Positions 1-8,283 of a stretch of DNA of 64,000 bases are shown one piece after another; the first letter of the stretch is position 1; each line of letters starts with the position of its first letter. Below the pieces are notes generated by a model that saw nothing but the letters and a program-made list of their open reading frames with translations, was not told the DNA's origin and did no database searches. The stretch spans positions 364,956 through 428,955 of the forward strand of contig DASVTR010000003.1 of assembly GCA_036387475.1 (NCBI GenBank). The letters are read 5' to 3'. Source of the stretch: DASVTR01 sp036387475. GTDB taxonomy: Bacteria; Acidobacteriota; Blastocatellia; Pyrinomonadales; Pyrinomonadaceae. A program made the position numbers and the translations under genes.

Positions 1-41
1 TGCCGGACGATCAGGTCGAAGTGGTCGAGGTCGCCGCATGA
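1..41 (+). CDS. C-terminal end of a HicB-like antitoxin (partial)
   Basis: An open frame enters from the left edge, reads PDDQVEVVEVAA and ends at TGA 39-41. Its stop overlaps the ATG of the next gene (ATGA). Being translationally coupled directly ahead of a HicA toxin, it is most likely the HicB partner. That identity is inferred from position only, because just 12 residues are visible. Confidence 0.5.
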   Translation, partial: PDDQVEVVEVAA

Positions 42-259
42 GCAAACTGCCCGTTGTGTCAGGCGCGCAATGCGTCAAAGCACTTGAAAGGGCGGGCTTC
101 ATCGTTTACAGGCAAAGAGGCAACCATCTCACATTAGTCCGCGCTGACCCTCCGGGGCAAACAACCGTTCCCAATCACAAAGAGCTTGATCGCGGCACGC
201 TCCGCGCCATTATCCGGCAGGCGGGCTTGAGCGTAGAGGAGTTCATCGCCCTTTTATAA
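38..259 (+). CDS. hicA: HicA-family mRNA interferase toxin
   Basis: A 73-residue protein of the HicA (YcfA) family, small double-stranded-RNA-binding-fold ribonucleases that cleave translated mRNA and are neutralised by HicB. The family pattern is visible: an N-terminal helix with VKALERAGF, then RQRGNH with the catalytic histidine at residue 30, then VPNHKELDRGTLRAIIRQAG. Full length for the family. The ATG lies inside the stop of the preceding frame, so the pair is coupled in the order HicB-HicA. It is followed by a 185-base gap before sucD and is probably not part of that operon. A second HicBA pair is at 42.6-43.0 kb. Confidence 0.87.
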   Translation: MSKLPVVSGAQCVKALERAGFIVYRQRGNHLTLVRADPPGQTTVPNHKELDRGTLRAIIRQAGLSVEEFIALL

Positions 260-393
260 GTTCAGAGCAGGCATGTCTCAGCCCGCCTCGCAACTTCTGT
301 AAAAACAAATCAACCGCCCTCTTGGCTGGCCGCCGCCCTTTTTGTCTCAGGCGCGATTAACGCTCCCGCGTGCAGCGTCTCTATAGCGCGTGT

Positions 394-399
394 TATACT
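394..399 (+). promoter_or_regulatory. possible -10 box upstream of sucD
   Basis: TATACT about 45 bases ahead of the chosen sucD start, in an otherwise gene-free gap. No good -35 hexamer is seen 16-18 bases upstream, so this is a weak call. Confidence 0.25.
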
Positions 400-444
400 G
401 CGCAGTCTTTCAATCAACATTTATTAAGTCAGGAGTCCGAAGCT

Positions 445-1329
445 TTGAGCGTACTCGTTGATAAGAATACTCGCCTCGTCGTGCAGGGCATCACGGGCAA
501 AGAGGGAACGTTCCATACGAAGCAGATGGTGGAGTATGGGACGAACGTGGTGGGCGGCGTCACTCCCGGCAAGGGTGGGACGACGCATGAGGGCATCCCC
601 GTCTTTAACACCGTCGCCGATGCCGTTCGTGAGGCGGGCGCGAATGCTTCCGTCATCTATGTCCCGCCGCCGTTCGCCGCCGACGCGATTATGGAAGCCG
701 CTGACGCGGGATTGCCGCTCGTCGTCTGCATTACAGAGGGCATCCCTGCGCTCGATATGGTGAAGGTCAAAGAGTATCTGTCGGACAAGGCGACGCGGCT
801 GATTGGCCCAAACTGCCCCGGCATCATCTCTCCCGGCAAATGCAAGATTGGCATTATGCCCGGCCACATACACCGCGAGGGCCGCATCGGTGTCGTCTCG
901 CGTTCGGGAACGCTGACCTATGAAGCTGTGGGCCAACTGACGGCGCTCGGTCTGGGCCAGTCAACCGCCATCGGCATCGGCGGCGACCCCATCGTCGGCA
1001 CAACGCACACGGACGCGCTCGCGCTCTTTCAGGCGGACGACGAAACCGACGGTATAGTGATGATAGGCGAAATCGGCGGCACAGCCGAAGAGGAAGCAGC
1101 GGCCTTTGCCAAACAGAACGTCAGGAAGCCGATTGTCGCCTTCATCGCCGGGCAGACCGCGCCGCCCGGTCGCCGTATGGGCCACGCGGGCGCGATCATC
1201 GCTGGCGGCAAGGGAACGGCAGCCGAAAAGATGAAAGCTTTGGAAGAGGCCGGAATCCGCGTCGTCAAGTCTCCCGCAGACATCGGTCAGGCGATGAAAG
1301 AAGCGCTCGGCGCTGGCGCAACGGTTTAG
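445..1329 (+). CDS. sucD: Succinate-CoA ligase, alpha subunit
   Basis: Alpha subunit of succinyl-CoA synthetase (TCA cycle; succinyl-CoA + ADP/GDP + Pi to succinate + CoA + NTP). It has a Rossmann CoA-binding domain (GITGKEGTFHT near residue 16) and the ligase domain with the phospho-histidine in GRRMGHAGAI at H247. From TTG 445 it is 294 residues, the normal length. I chose TTG because AGGAG (431-435) sits 9 bases ahead and family members begin MSVLVDKNTRL; an ATG at 370 would add 25 unrelated residues. The beta subunit gene sucC is not next to it in this window, although it usually is. A secreted protein gene and ndk follow at short spacing. Confidence 0.96.
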   Translation: MSVLVDKNTRLVVQGITGKEGTFHTKQMVEYGTNVVGGVTPGKGGTTHEGIPVFNTVADAVREAGANASVIYVPPPFAADAIMEAADAGLPLVVCITEGIPALDMVKVKEYLSDKATRLIGPNCPGIISPGKCKIGIMPGHIHREGRIGVVSRSGTLTYEAVGQLTALGLGQSTAIGIGGDPIVGTTHTDALALFQADDETDGIVMIGEIGGTAEEEAAAFAKQNVRKPIVAFIAGQTAPPGRRMGHAGAIIAGGKGTAAEKMKALEEAGIRVVKSPADIGQAMKEALGAGATV

Positions 1330-1353
1330 CGCTTCTGGAGGAATTAACAAGCA

Positions 1354-1788
1354 ATGAAAACGCTCCTGCTCACTCTGCTCTTAATCTTGTTGCTGCTGCA
1401 CGGCGCTGTGGCTCAAAATGGAAACTCTGTGCCAGCGGTCGAACCGAAGATGATTTTGACGGGCGTCGTTTACGATATTAACGGGGCTGTTATCATCTAC
1501 GACACGACGGTGGTTGCGCGCGACAGCAAGGGCCGGAAATACGAAGCGGCGACCAACGATGAGGGCGTTTATAGACTTGAGCTTCCGCTGGGTCTTTACC
1601 GAATCGAAGTCAGCGCCAACGGATTTTGCCCAGAGCAAGCGGAACGCTTCAGGGTGGTTAATTCAACGCACGGAAGGATGTCTCTGGATTTCGTGTTGGA
1701 AGCTGCGGAAGGCCGATGCCCGCGCGAAAGAATTGAGAAACAACCGAAGAGTGAAACTAATAAGAGTCCGAAGCCAATAGCAGGATAA
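1354..1788 (+). CDS. Secreted carboxypeptidase-regulatory-like domain protein
   Basis: 144 residues with a signal peptide (MKTLLLTLLLILLLLHGAVAQ), followed by a single beta-sandwich of the carboxypeptidase regulatory (CarboxypepD_reg-like) type: TGVVYDINGAVIIYDTTV, then TNDEGVYRLELPLGLYRIEVSANGF. Such domains are non-catalytic binding or folding modules common in secreted proteins of this phylum. The C-terminus is lysine- and proline-rich. GGAGG lies 12 bases before the ATG. It sits between sucD and ndk with gaps of 24 and 15 bases, so it is likely co-transcribed. No specific function is known. Confidence 0.75.
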   Translation: MKTLLLTLLLILLLLHGAVAQNGNSVPAVEPKMILTGVVYDINGAVIIYDTTVVARDSKGRKYEAATNDEGVYRLELPLGLYRIEVSANGFCPEQAERFRVVNSTHGRMSLDFVLEAAEGRCPRERIEKQPKSETNKSPKPIAG

Positions 1789-1803
1789 ATCGAGAGGAAA
1801 ATA

Positions 1804-2232
1804 ATGGCAGAGCAAGCAGGTAATCTTACTTTCGGAATCATTAAGCCCGACGCTGTGCGCGGCGGGAAGACTGGCAGCATCTTGCAGCGAATTATTGACG
1901 GCGGCTTTCGCTTGCGTGCGATGAAGCTGATTCACATGACGAGGGCGGAGGCCGAAGGCTTTTATGCTGTGCATCGCGAGCGCCCTTTCTTCGGCGAGTT
2001 GACGGAGTTTATGTCTGGCGGGCCGTGCGTCGTGCTGGCGTTGGAGAAGGACGGTGCGGTGAGAGCCTGGCGCGATTTGATGGGCGCGACCGACCCGGCC
2101 AAAGCCGACGAGGGGACGCTGCGTAAAGAGTTTGGCGGTTCGCTCGGCGAAAACGCCGTGCATGGCTCGGATTCAGAAGAGAACGCGGGCATCGAAATCG
2201 CTTACTTTTTCAGCCGCCTTGAACTGGTCTGA
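1804..2232 (+). CDS. ndk: Nucleoside diphosphate kinase
   Basis: 142 residues, the usual length of bacterial Ndk, which transfers the gamma phosphate between NTPs and NDPs through a phosphohistidine. Visible hallmarks are GIIKPDAV (residues 11-18), RPFFGEL, RDLMGATDPAKA and the active-site block NAVHGSDS with H120. A purine-rich GAGAGGAAAA stretch precedes the ATG. It lies in an apparent unit with sucD; Ndk and succinyl-CoA synthetase share the NTP pool, so the pairing makes biochemical sense, although the link is inference. Confidence 0.97.
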   Translation: MAEQAGNLTFGIIKPDAVRGGKTGSILQRIIDGGFRLRAMKLIHMTRAEAEGFYAVHRERPFFGELTEFMSGGPCVVLALEKDGAVRAWRDLMGATDPAKADEGTLRKEFGGSLGENAVHGSDSEENAGIEIAYFFSRLELV

Positions 2233-2317
2233 CGCATGCGAGGTATGCTGTCCGCGCATCTCGCTTGAAATTGATTGAACAGCGCGATTGTCTCGCCGCT
2301 CGCGGCGGAGGAATGAG

Positions 2318-2551
2318 ATGGACGACGAATCTCAGGGAGGTCGAAAGCCTTCTTCAATCAAGCCGCCGATGATTAAGCCGCCGATGGCGAGTCCGCAACA
2401 GCCCGCCGCCTATCAGCAGTCGCCCATGCAATCGTCTGCGCCGCCGCCGCCGCCAGCGTCTGCAAGCAAGCTGGTCATCGTTATTAACATTATTCTGGCA
2501 GTGGCCCTGATTGTCGGCCTCGCGATTCTTGCCTACAGGTGGTTGAAGTGA
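2318..2551 (+). CDS. Small proline-rich tail-anchored membrane protein
   Basis: 77 residues. The first ~48 are hydrophilic and rich in Pro, Gln, Ser and Met, with repeated IKPPM units. They are followed by one hydrophobic segment (about 51-72, KLVIVINIILAVALIVGLAI) and a short basic end (YRWLK), typical of a tail-anchored or single-pass protein. ATG 2318 follows GGAGG with a 6-base gap; an in-frame TTG at 2288 would add 10 arginine-rich residues and has no ribosome site. No family recognised. Confidence 0.65.
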   Translation: MDDESQGGRKPSSIKPPMIKPPMASPQQPAAYQQSPMQSSAPPPPPASASKLVIVINIILAVALIVGLAILAYRWLK

Positions 2552-2693
2552 TTCCTGCGTTTGTTGAAATCAATCGGCCAATGCTTGCGGCCAATGCTCG
2601 TCAAGAGCTATCGGCTCGCCGCCCGCGTCGTGTAGAATAGGCTTTAACCGTAGCCGCGAAAACTTTCATCGAAGAATCTTCCACAGAGGGTTT

Positions 2694-3215
2694 ATGTCAA
2701 TCATCAGCGACGTGATCGAATCCACCAAAGCTATCATCAAGGGCATGGCCGTTACCTTCGCGTATATTCCGCGAGAGAAATGGACTGTGCAGTATCCGGA
2801 CGAGCCTGTCACGATGCAGCCGCGCTATCGCGGCCAGCACTTGCTGCACGTAGACGAGAATGGGAAAGAGAAGTGCGTCGCCTGTTTCCTCTGCGCCGCC
2901 GCCTGCCCTTCGGACTGCATCTACATCATCGCCACGGACGACCCGCGCTCGAAGACAGAGAGAGTCGGCGTTGATGAGCGCTACGCGCAGGTCTATAACA
3001 TAGATTACGGGCGCTGTATCTTTTGCGGCTACTGTGTGGAAGCCTGTCCGAAGGACGCCATCACACATGGCTACAATTTCGAGTTGTCGGTTTACAACCG
3101 CTCCGATTTGCTCAAAACCAAAGACGATCTACTGATAACAAAGCAGGTGCAGTCGAAGAATTACCGCGTCGCTTCGTCAGACGAAGATGTCAATTCCGAA
3201 TACAAAGAAGTCTGA
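2694..3215 (+). CDS. nuoI: NADH-quinone oxidoreductase subunit I (NuoI)
   Basis: 173 residues. The 8Fe ferredoxin-type subunit of respiratory complex I that carries clusters N6a and N6b at the membrane interface. Two CxxCxxCxxxCP motifs are intact: C61-C64-C67-C71 and C108-C111-C114-C118. The N-terminal part (AIIKGMAVTFAY) matches the family's amphipathic membrane-contact helix. AGAGGG precedes the ATG. No other nuo genes are adjacent, so this subunit is encoded away from a complete nuo operon or serves an incomplete complex. The acidic C-terminal tail after ~160 is not conserved in the family as I know it. Confidence 0.93.
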   Translation: MSIISDVIESTKAIIKGMAVTFAYIPREKWTVQYPDEPVTMQPRYRGQHLLHVDENGKEKCVACFLCAAACPSDCIYIIATDDPRSKTERVGVDERYAQVYNIDYGRCIFCGYCVEACPKDAITHGYNFELSVYNRSDLLKTKDDLLITKQVQSKNYRVASSDEDVNSEYKEV

Positions 3216-3225
3216 ACGACATTCG

Positions 3226-3310
3226 GGTTAAAGGGGAAAGGGGAAACGGGGAAACGGCAATGACGGGTTTTCATTTTCCCTTTTCCCCTTTTCCCCGCTT
3301 CCCCTAATCC
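3226..3310. repeat. Tandem-arm inverted repeat, GGGGAAAGG type
   Basis: Left arm made of AAGGGGAAAGGGGAAACGGGG, right arm of TTTTCCC/TTTTCCCC units (3274-3306); centre about 20 bases. It fills the whole gap between nuoI and the cyclase gene. Same family as 7232-7379 and 11704-11850. Confidence 0.8.
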
Positions 3311-3317
3311 TTGACGA

Positions 3318-5183
3318 ATGACCCACCGCGAGTTTCATTATCGTTGGGAGTACGAGCTTCGGGCCAGCCCTGAACAGTTGTGGCCGCTTGTGGCGGACAC
3401 GAACCGCTTCAACCGTGATGCGAACGTTCCGGCAGTCAACGAAGTACGCGTTCAGGACGGCACGCGCTTGACGAACGCGCGGCGGCGGCTTCGTCTCTTC
3501 GTCATGGGTCTGGCCGTCGAATGGGAAGAACAACCCTTTGAATGGATCAGGCCGCATCGCTTTGGTGTCGTGCGGCGCTACACGAAAGGGCCTGTGGCGG
3601 AAATGCGCGTGCTGGCGGAATTGGAGCCGCTTGCGACGGGCGGCACGCGCCTCATTTATCAGTGCTGGGCACAACCGAAAAACCTCGTCGGCAACTTTGC
3701 CATTCCGGCGCAGATAGGCTTTATCAGCAAACGAAAATTCGCCAACGCCTTTCGCCGCTACGACCAACTCCTGCAAAAAGGACAGCCGCCTCTTTATCAA
3801 ACATCGCGTGCCAACTTTGCTCCGGGCGGACAGGCGCGCATTCGTGCCCTCAGCGAAAAACTAATCTCGCAAGGGGCACGGCCTGAGATTGTCGAACGAC
3901 TCGCCGACATGATTGAAACGGCGGACGATCTGTCGCTGGCGCGCATACGCTCGCACGCGATGGCCGACTACTGGAATTTTGAGCGCCGCGATGTGCTGGA
4001 AGTTTGCCTCCTGGCGACGCGCGCAGGGCTTTTGGATTTGCAGTGGGACTTAATCTGCCCGCATTGTCGCGGCGCTATCCAGAGCAGCAATACGCTGACC
4101 GGCATCCAGTCGCAAGTCTATTGCGAAAGCTGCAACATAGACTTTAACGTCAGCTTCGACAATTCCGTCGAGCTAACCTTTCGTCCGAATCTGGCGATAC
4201 GGCAGATAGAGAGCCAGAACTTTTGCGTCGGCGGCCCACAGTTGACGCCGCACATCGTCGCGCAGCAGCTTTTACCGCCCAATACTGAGCGCGAATTGCA
4301 GCTTTCGCTCGAAGCCGGGCGCTATCGTCTACGCAGCCCCGAATTGCCCGGCGAGCAATTCCTGATTGCTGTGACGGACGGCGAAGAGGAAATAACTTTC
4401 CATGCCTGCGAGCAGGGCTGGCCGGAAATCGAAAGGCGCTTGTCAACGACGCCCACCTTGCGCTTCAAGAATGCGACAGATGCCGACCAGCTTTTTATTC
4501 TGGAACGCACCGCCTGGAGCGATCAGGCGGCGACAGCGGCAGAGGTAACGGCGCTGCAAGTCTTCCGCGACCTCTTTTCCAATGAAGCGCTCAGGCCCGG
4601 CGAACAGATTTCCGTCGGCAGCCTGACGGTGCTCTTTACAGACCTGAAAGGCTCTACGCAGCTTTACCGCGAGATTGGCGACGCGCCAGCCTTCGGCGCT
4701 GTGATGAGCCATTTCGACGTGCTGCGCGCGAGCATAGCGGAGGAAGACGGCGCGCTCGTCAAGACGATTGGCGATGCTGTGATGGCTGTCTTTCGTCGTC
4801 CGGCGGGAGCTTTGCGTTCTATCCTCGAAGCGCAACGAAAGCTCTCAACGCCTCCGCCGGGAATGAGGCCGCTCTTGCTCAAGGTCGGCATACACTACGG
4901 CCCCTGCATCGCCGTCACGCTCAACGGTCGGCTCGATTACTTCGGCTGCACTGTCAATATGGCTGCGCGGCTCGAAGGTCTCTCTTCGGGCGGTGATGTG
5001 GTCATCTCAAGCACGGTTCACGCCGACCCGGAAGTCGCAGAGATGATTAACGCGCCGGAGCACAAACTTTCGGCCCAGCCCTTTGAAGTCATGCTGAAAG
5101 GCTTTGACGAAGAGAACTTTGAACTCTGGCGCATACAGGAGCAGGTAGAAACGATGAACGCTGCAGCGATGAACGCGGAATGA
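3318..5183 (+). CDS. Class III adenylate/guanylate cyclase with N-terminal SRPBCC domain
   Basis: 621 residues in four parts: an SRPBCC/START-like domain (~5-155), a helical linker, a zinc-ribbon-like CPHC...YCESC (C247, C250, C269, C272), and a C-terminal class III cyclase catalytic domain (~433-600). The catalytic domain keeps the metal aspartates D442 (LFTDLKGST) and D486 (KTIGDAVMAVF), a lysine at 482 and the NxxxR pair N547/R551 in DYFGCTVNMAAR, so it looks active. No membrane segment, so likely cytosolic and regulated by a ligand in the START-like pocket (inference). The start lacks a Shine-Dalgarno and follows a repeat arm directly; the last ~11 codons (ETMNAAAMNAE) come from the next repeat. 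ATP versus GTP specificity cannot be read with certainty; K482 and D540 favour ATP. Confidence 0.88.
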   Translation: MTHREFHYRWEYELRASPEQLWPLVADTNRFNRDANVPAVNEVRVQDGTRLTNARRRLRLFVMGLAVEWEEQPFEWIRPHRFGVVRRYTKGPVAEMRVLAELEPLATGGTRLIYQCWAQPKNLVGNFAIPAQIGFISKRKFANAFRRYDQLLQKGQPPLYQTSRANFAPGGQARIRALSEKLISQGARPEIVERLADMIETADDLSLARIRSHAMADYWNFERRDVLEVCLLATRAGLLDLQWDLICPHCRGAIQSSNTLTGIQSQVYCESCNIDFNVSFDNSVELTFRPNLAIRQIESQNFCVGGPQLTPHIVAQQLLPPNTERELQLSLEAGRYRLRSPELPGEQFLIAVTDGEEEITFHACEQGWPEIERRLSTTPTLRFKNATDADQLFILERTAWSDQAATAAEVTALQVFRDLFSNEALRPGEQISVGSLTVLFTDLKGSTQLYREIGDAPAFGAVMSHFDVLRASIAEEDGALVKTIGDAVMAVFRRPAGALRSILEAQRKLSTPPPGMRPLLLKVGIHYGPCIAVTLNGRLDYFGCTVNMAARLEGLSSGGDVVISSTVHADPEVAEMINAPEHKLSAQPFEVMLKGFDEENFELWRIQEQVETMNAAAMNAE

Positions 5184-5232
5184 GAAACAAGCTCTTAATA
5201 GCTCATCGTTCATCGTTCCGCGTTCATCGTTT
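5149..5232. repeat. Tandem-arm inverted repeat, GATGAACGCGGAAC type
   Basis: Left arm AACGATGAACG..GCGATGAACGCGGAATGAG (5149-5184), right arm CTCATCGTTCATCGTTCCGCG... (5202-5232), centre AAACAAGCTCTTAATAG. The left arm lies inside the 3' end of the cyclase gene and supplies its last codons. Related copies at 9173, 18755 and 50713. Confidence 0.85.
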
Positions 5233-5234
5233 AG

Positions 5235-5897
5235 TTATTTGACCATGCCGCCGACGACGGGCAGTCGATAAAGCTCTCGATTAAAGAAGGCGCGGACACC
5301 GCCCGTCAGCGCCAGCCAGATGAACGCAAGCTGGAGCGCTCCGACTAAAATCCCTGCGACCAGAAGTTGCTGGACGGTGGAATCCGGGATCAGGAACAAA
5401 AGCCCTATAACGAAACGCGCGGCGACGTAGAGCACGCCTAGATAGAGCGCTTGCTTGGCGTGAAAGCTGGCGAGCGGAGTCTTGACGACTGCCGAGACGA
5501 CCAGCGGCAGTATCAGTCCGGCCAACAGAGCGAGATGGATCTCGATTGTGAATCTCACGTCGTTGCGAAAACCCAGCACGCTTCCGCTCGTCAGCACCGT
5601 AAACATCACGAGCCAGACGTAGACCAGCAACGAGAGCGTGCGCTCATAAGCGTCTGCTTCCACAACCTGCGCCGGAACAGGAGCCGGAGCAAAGCCTTGT
5701 TGCTGCTGATAGGGCGGATAGCCGGGCTGTCCGCCGTAAGGCGGCTGCTGCTGCGGATAACCGGGCTGTTGACCATAGGGCGGTTGCTGCTGCCCTCCGT
5801 ATGGCTGTTGCGACGGCTGTCCATAGGGCTGCTGTTGGCCGTAATCGGGCTGCTGCCCCGGAGGTGGCCCACCGCCGGGCGGATATTGCTGTGACAT
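5235..5897 (-). CDS. DUF4870-like membrane protein with PGQQ-rich N-terminus
   Basis: 220 residues. The first ~75 form a low-complexity Pro/Gly/Gln/Tyr region with repeated QQPYG and QQPGYPQQ units. This is followed by about four hydrophobic helices; the FHAKQALYLGVLYVA stretch is characteristic of the DUF4870 family (small multi-pass proteins of unknown function). The N-terminal tail is probably disordered and cytoplasmic. Convergent with the cyclase gene and separated from it only by the repeat at 5149-5232. Confidence 0.75.
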   Translation of the reverse strand: MSQQYPPGGGPPPGQQPDYGQQQPYGQPSQQPYGGQQQPPYGQQPGYPQQQPPYGGQPGYPPYQQQQGFAPAPVPAQVVEADAYERTLSLLVYVWLVMFTVLTSGSVLGFRNDVRFTIEIHLALLAGLILPLVVSAVVKTPLASFHAKQALYLGVLYVAARFVIGLLFLIPDSTVQQLLVAGILVGALQLAFIWLALTGGVRAFFNRELYRLPVVGGMVK

Positions 5898-6107
5898 CTA
5901 CATCTATCCTTTCTCTTCGCGGTTAAACTAAAAATTCGGATTGCTGCTCAAACAAATAGCATCAACTAAAACTGCGCCGCCGATTTTTCTCGATGAGCCG
6001 TCATTATATGAGCATCGGTTGATTGTGTATAGAGAAATGATTTGACGTGGGAGCGCTGGCAGAGAATTGATGATTTAATACAATAGCGGATTAACTGAAC
6101 AGAGCGG

Positions 6108-6335
6108 CTAGGCAGGGAGCTTCAGTTGCTCGCGGAGCTTTCTGAAGTCGGAGCGCAGTTCGCGGACATCCGCGCGGGTTTCCAGCGCCATGCTCTCAAC
6201 CCGATCCATCCGAATCTCGATTCGCTCAAGCCTCTCTTCGACGGCTGTAAATCGAGAATCCATCTGCTCGCCGAGCGCGTTAATCCGTTCCAAGATGGTT
6301 TCGACAGTCGGTTTTGTAGTAGCTTCGTCGCTCAT
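6108..6335 (-). CDS. Small coiled-coil protein
   Basis: 75 residues from ATG 6335: MSDEATTKPTVETILERIN, then a heptad-rich helix (LGEQMDSRFTAVEERLERIEIRMDRVESMALETRADVRELRSDF, in part) that should form a coiled coil. No catalytic motif. An in-frame TTG at 6413 would add 26 residues, but the MSDEATTKPT opening looks like the natural N-terminus; neither start has a clear ribosome site. Similar short proteins are common in related genomes to my recollection. Function unknown. Confidence 0.6.
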   Translation of the reverse strand: MSDEATTKPTVETILERINALGEQMDSRFTAVEERLERIEIRMDRVESMALETRADVRELRSDFRKLREQLKLPA

Positions 6336-6553
6336 CAACGGAGAGTTTACGTCACCGGCGTCTAGGGGTGCAACGATGGAATTTACCTTTGAGTTTGATT
6401 GGAATTTAATCAAGGCATTTATTGTCCCGCTGTTTCCTCATGTCAACTCTAAGCAAACTCACGACCGATTAGCGCAGACGTGTTAAAGTTTTCAATAAAG
6501 CAAGAGGACTGAATTTTCCAGCCCCGTTGGTTAAGAGGAGCAAGCTTGGTTCG

Positions 6554-7231
6554 ATGTCAAACATTTTAGAAGCGCGGGACGTTTCAAAAATCTACCAGAT
6601 GGGCGCGACGCAGGTGGCCGCGCTCGATCATGTTTCAATCAACATTGATGCTGGAGAGTTTGTGGCGATTCAGGGGACATCGGGTTCTGGCAAGTCAACT
6701 CTGCTGAACATGCTCGGCGGCCTAGACCGCCCGACGAGCGGCGAAGTCCTCTTCGACCAGCAATCGCTCGCGCCCTTCAATAAGAAACAGATGGCACGCT
6801 ATCGTCGCCATTCGGTCGGGATGATCTTTCAAAACTTTAACTTGATTTCGACGATGACCGCCGCCGAGAATGTCAATCTGGCGCTGGCCTTCGGCGGCCT
6901 GCGTGGGCGTGAGCGGGAAGAGCGCACGCGCGAATTGCTGGCGCGCGTCGGACTCAGCGACCGTCTCACGCATAGGCCCACAGAGCTTTCCGGTGGCGAA
7001 CAGCAGCGCGTCGCCATCGCGCGTGCGCTCGCCAATCGCCCGCGCATTCTGCTTGCCGACGAGCCGACGGGGAATTTAGACTCGACGCGTGCACGCGAAT
7101 TGCTCGCCCTGCTCCGCGAGATGGTCGAAGCAGACGCCCTGACGGTCTTAATGGTCACGCACGACCGCGAACTGGCCGAGCACTTCTCCGACCGGATTAT
7201 CCTGATGAAAGATGGACAAGTAGAAGAGTAA
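6554..7231 (+). CDS. ABC transporter ATP-binding protein, LolD/MacB type
   Basis: 225 residues from ATG 6554. Walker A GTSGSGKS (41-48), Q-loop in MIFQNFNLI, signature LSGGEQQRVAIARAL, Walker B ILLADEPTGNLD and H-loop VTHD are all intact. The sequence is of the MacB/LolD/FtsE-like class that works with FtsX-fold permeases in lipoprotein release or efflux. A MacB-like permease lies at 10.2 kb on the same strand, separated by three genes, and is a candidate partner (inference). AGAGGAG lies 13 bases before ATG; an upstream in-frame TTG at 6527 is less likely. Confidence 0.92.
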   Translation: MSNILEARDVSKIYQMGATQVAALDHVSINIDAGEFVAIQGTSGSGKSTLLNMLGGLDRPTSGEVLFDQQSLAPFNKKQMARYRRHSVGMIFQNFNLISTMTAAENVNLALAFGGLRGREREERTRELLARVGLSDRLTHRPTELSGGEQQRVAIARALANRPRILLADEPTGNLDSTRARELLALLREMVEADALTVLMVTHDRELAEHFSDRIILMKDGQVEE

Positions 7232-7379
7232 GGATGAGGGATAAAAGCAAAGCTAAGATAGGGGAAGGGGTAAATGGGGAAAGGTTAAGAGGGGAAAGGA
7301 AAGCCGCTTGATTCAAGCTCTCTTCCTTTTACCCGCTTACCCCTTCCCCTTTTACCCTAAATCTTGATTCATCCCTTAA
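7232..7379. repeat. Tandem-arm inverted repeat, GGGGAAAGG type
   Basis: Left arm of GGGGAAGGGG/TAAATGGGGAAAGGTTAAG units (about 7260-7300), right arm CTTCCTTTTACCCGCTTACC and further C/T-rich units to 7357, centre AAAGCCGCTTGATTCAAGC. An outer pair, GGATGAGGGAT near 7232 and ATTCATCCCTTAA near 7367, extends the stem. It fills the gap between the ABC ATPase gene and the next gene. Confidence 0.8.
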
Positions 7380-7395
7380 ATGATGAGGTGTGCTT

Positions 7396-8283
7396 ATGTC
7401 TACCAATGTTGCCTCCGTAATGACGCTGGAAGAATTGCGCTCCGTGCCTTTGTTTGCCGGGTTGGATGACAAGGCGGCGCGCGAACTGCGCGAGCTATTG
7501 AAGGTGCGCGAAGTGCCGGGCGAGACGCCGCTCTTTCGTTTCGGCGATTCGGGCGACGCGATGTATTTGATTGATAGCGGGCGCGTGCGCATCAGCGTAC
7601 ACGATTCGTTCGGCCACTCCGTCACGCTGGCAGAACTCGGAGGCGGCGACTTTTTCGGCGAGATGGCAATTCTCGACGGCAAAGCGCGCGCAGCCGACGC
7701 CACCGTCATCGAAGATGCGCGCCTCGCTATTCTCTCGCGCGAAGACTTTCTTCCGTTCGTTCGTCGCAACCCGGATGTCGCGTTGAAGATGCTAAGCGCT
7801 ATTACCAACAGGCTGCGCGACACTGACGAACTTCTGCGCCAGCGTGTGTCCAGAAACGCCAACGTCGAGGAAGCGGCGCGAATGACCGGGCCAGACCGCC
7901 TCGCCAATCGCTTAGCGGAATTTGGCGGAAGCTGGATGTTCATTGCAGTGCTGGTGGTGCTGTTAATTTTCTGGGTCGTGCTTAACTCGTGGCTGATTCT
8001 CAACAGCGTTATTGACCCATATCCGTATAACCTGCTCAGCCTGATACTCGGCATCATCGCTGGCGTGCAGGCTCCGATTATCATGATGTCGCAGAATCGG
8101 CAGGGCGAAAAAGACCGGCTGCGCGCAGACCTAGATTTCCAGATCAACCTCAAAAACGAAATTTCCCTCGCCGAAATCCTGCGCCGCCTGGACGTGCTCG
8201 AAAGCGAGCGCCTCCCCGTCCTGTTTGAAGAACAGAACGCGCGCCTCGCCGCAGGCAAGAGAGACGAAGGAAGACAACAGTAA
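7396..8283 (+). CDS. Cyclic nucleotide-binding domain protein with DUF1003 membrane domain
   Basis: 295 residues. The N-terminal ~130 residues are a cAMP/cGMP-binding (CRP-type) beta barrel: FRFGDSGDAMYLIDSGRVRIS, then the phosphate-binding cassette GGGDFFGEMAILDGKARAADATV. The C-terminal part is DUF1003: GPDRLANRLAEFGGSWMFI, two hydrophobic helices around WVVLNSW and NLLSLILGIIAGVQAPIIMMSQNRQ, then a charged tail. No helix-turn-helix, so it is a membrane effector rather than a transcription factor. The class III cyclase 2 kb upstream could supply its ligand (inference). AGG precedes ATG 7396 by 7 bases; an in-frame GTG at 7390 is also possible. Confidence 0.85.
   Translation: MSTNVASVMTLEELRSVPLFAGLDDKAARELRELLKVREVPGETPLFRFGDSGDAMYLIDSGRVRISVHDSFGHSVTLAELGGGDFFGEMAILDGKARAADATVIEDARLAILSREDFLPFVRRNPDVALKMLSAITNRLRDTDELLRQRVSRNANVEEAARMTGPDRLANRLAEFGGSWMFIAVLVVLLIFWVVLNSWLILNSVIDPYPYNLLSLILGIIAGVQAPIIMMSQNRQGEKDRLRADLDFQINLKNEISLAEILRRLDVLESERLPVLFEEQNARLAAGKRDEGRQQ

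Noticed and set aside
370..444. ATG start of sucD at 370
   Set aside because: It adds 25 residues not seen in SucD; TTG 445 has a good ribosome site and the known family start.
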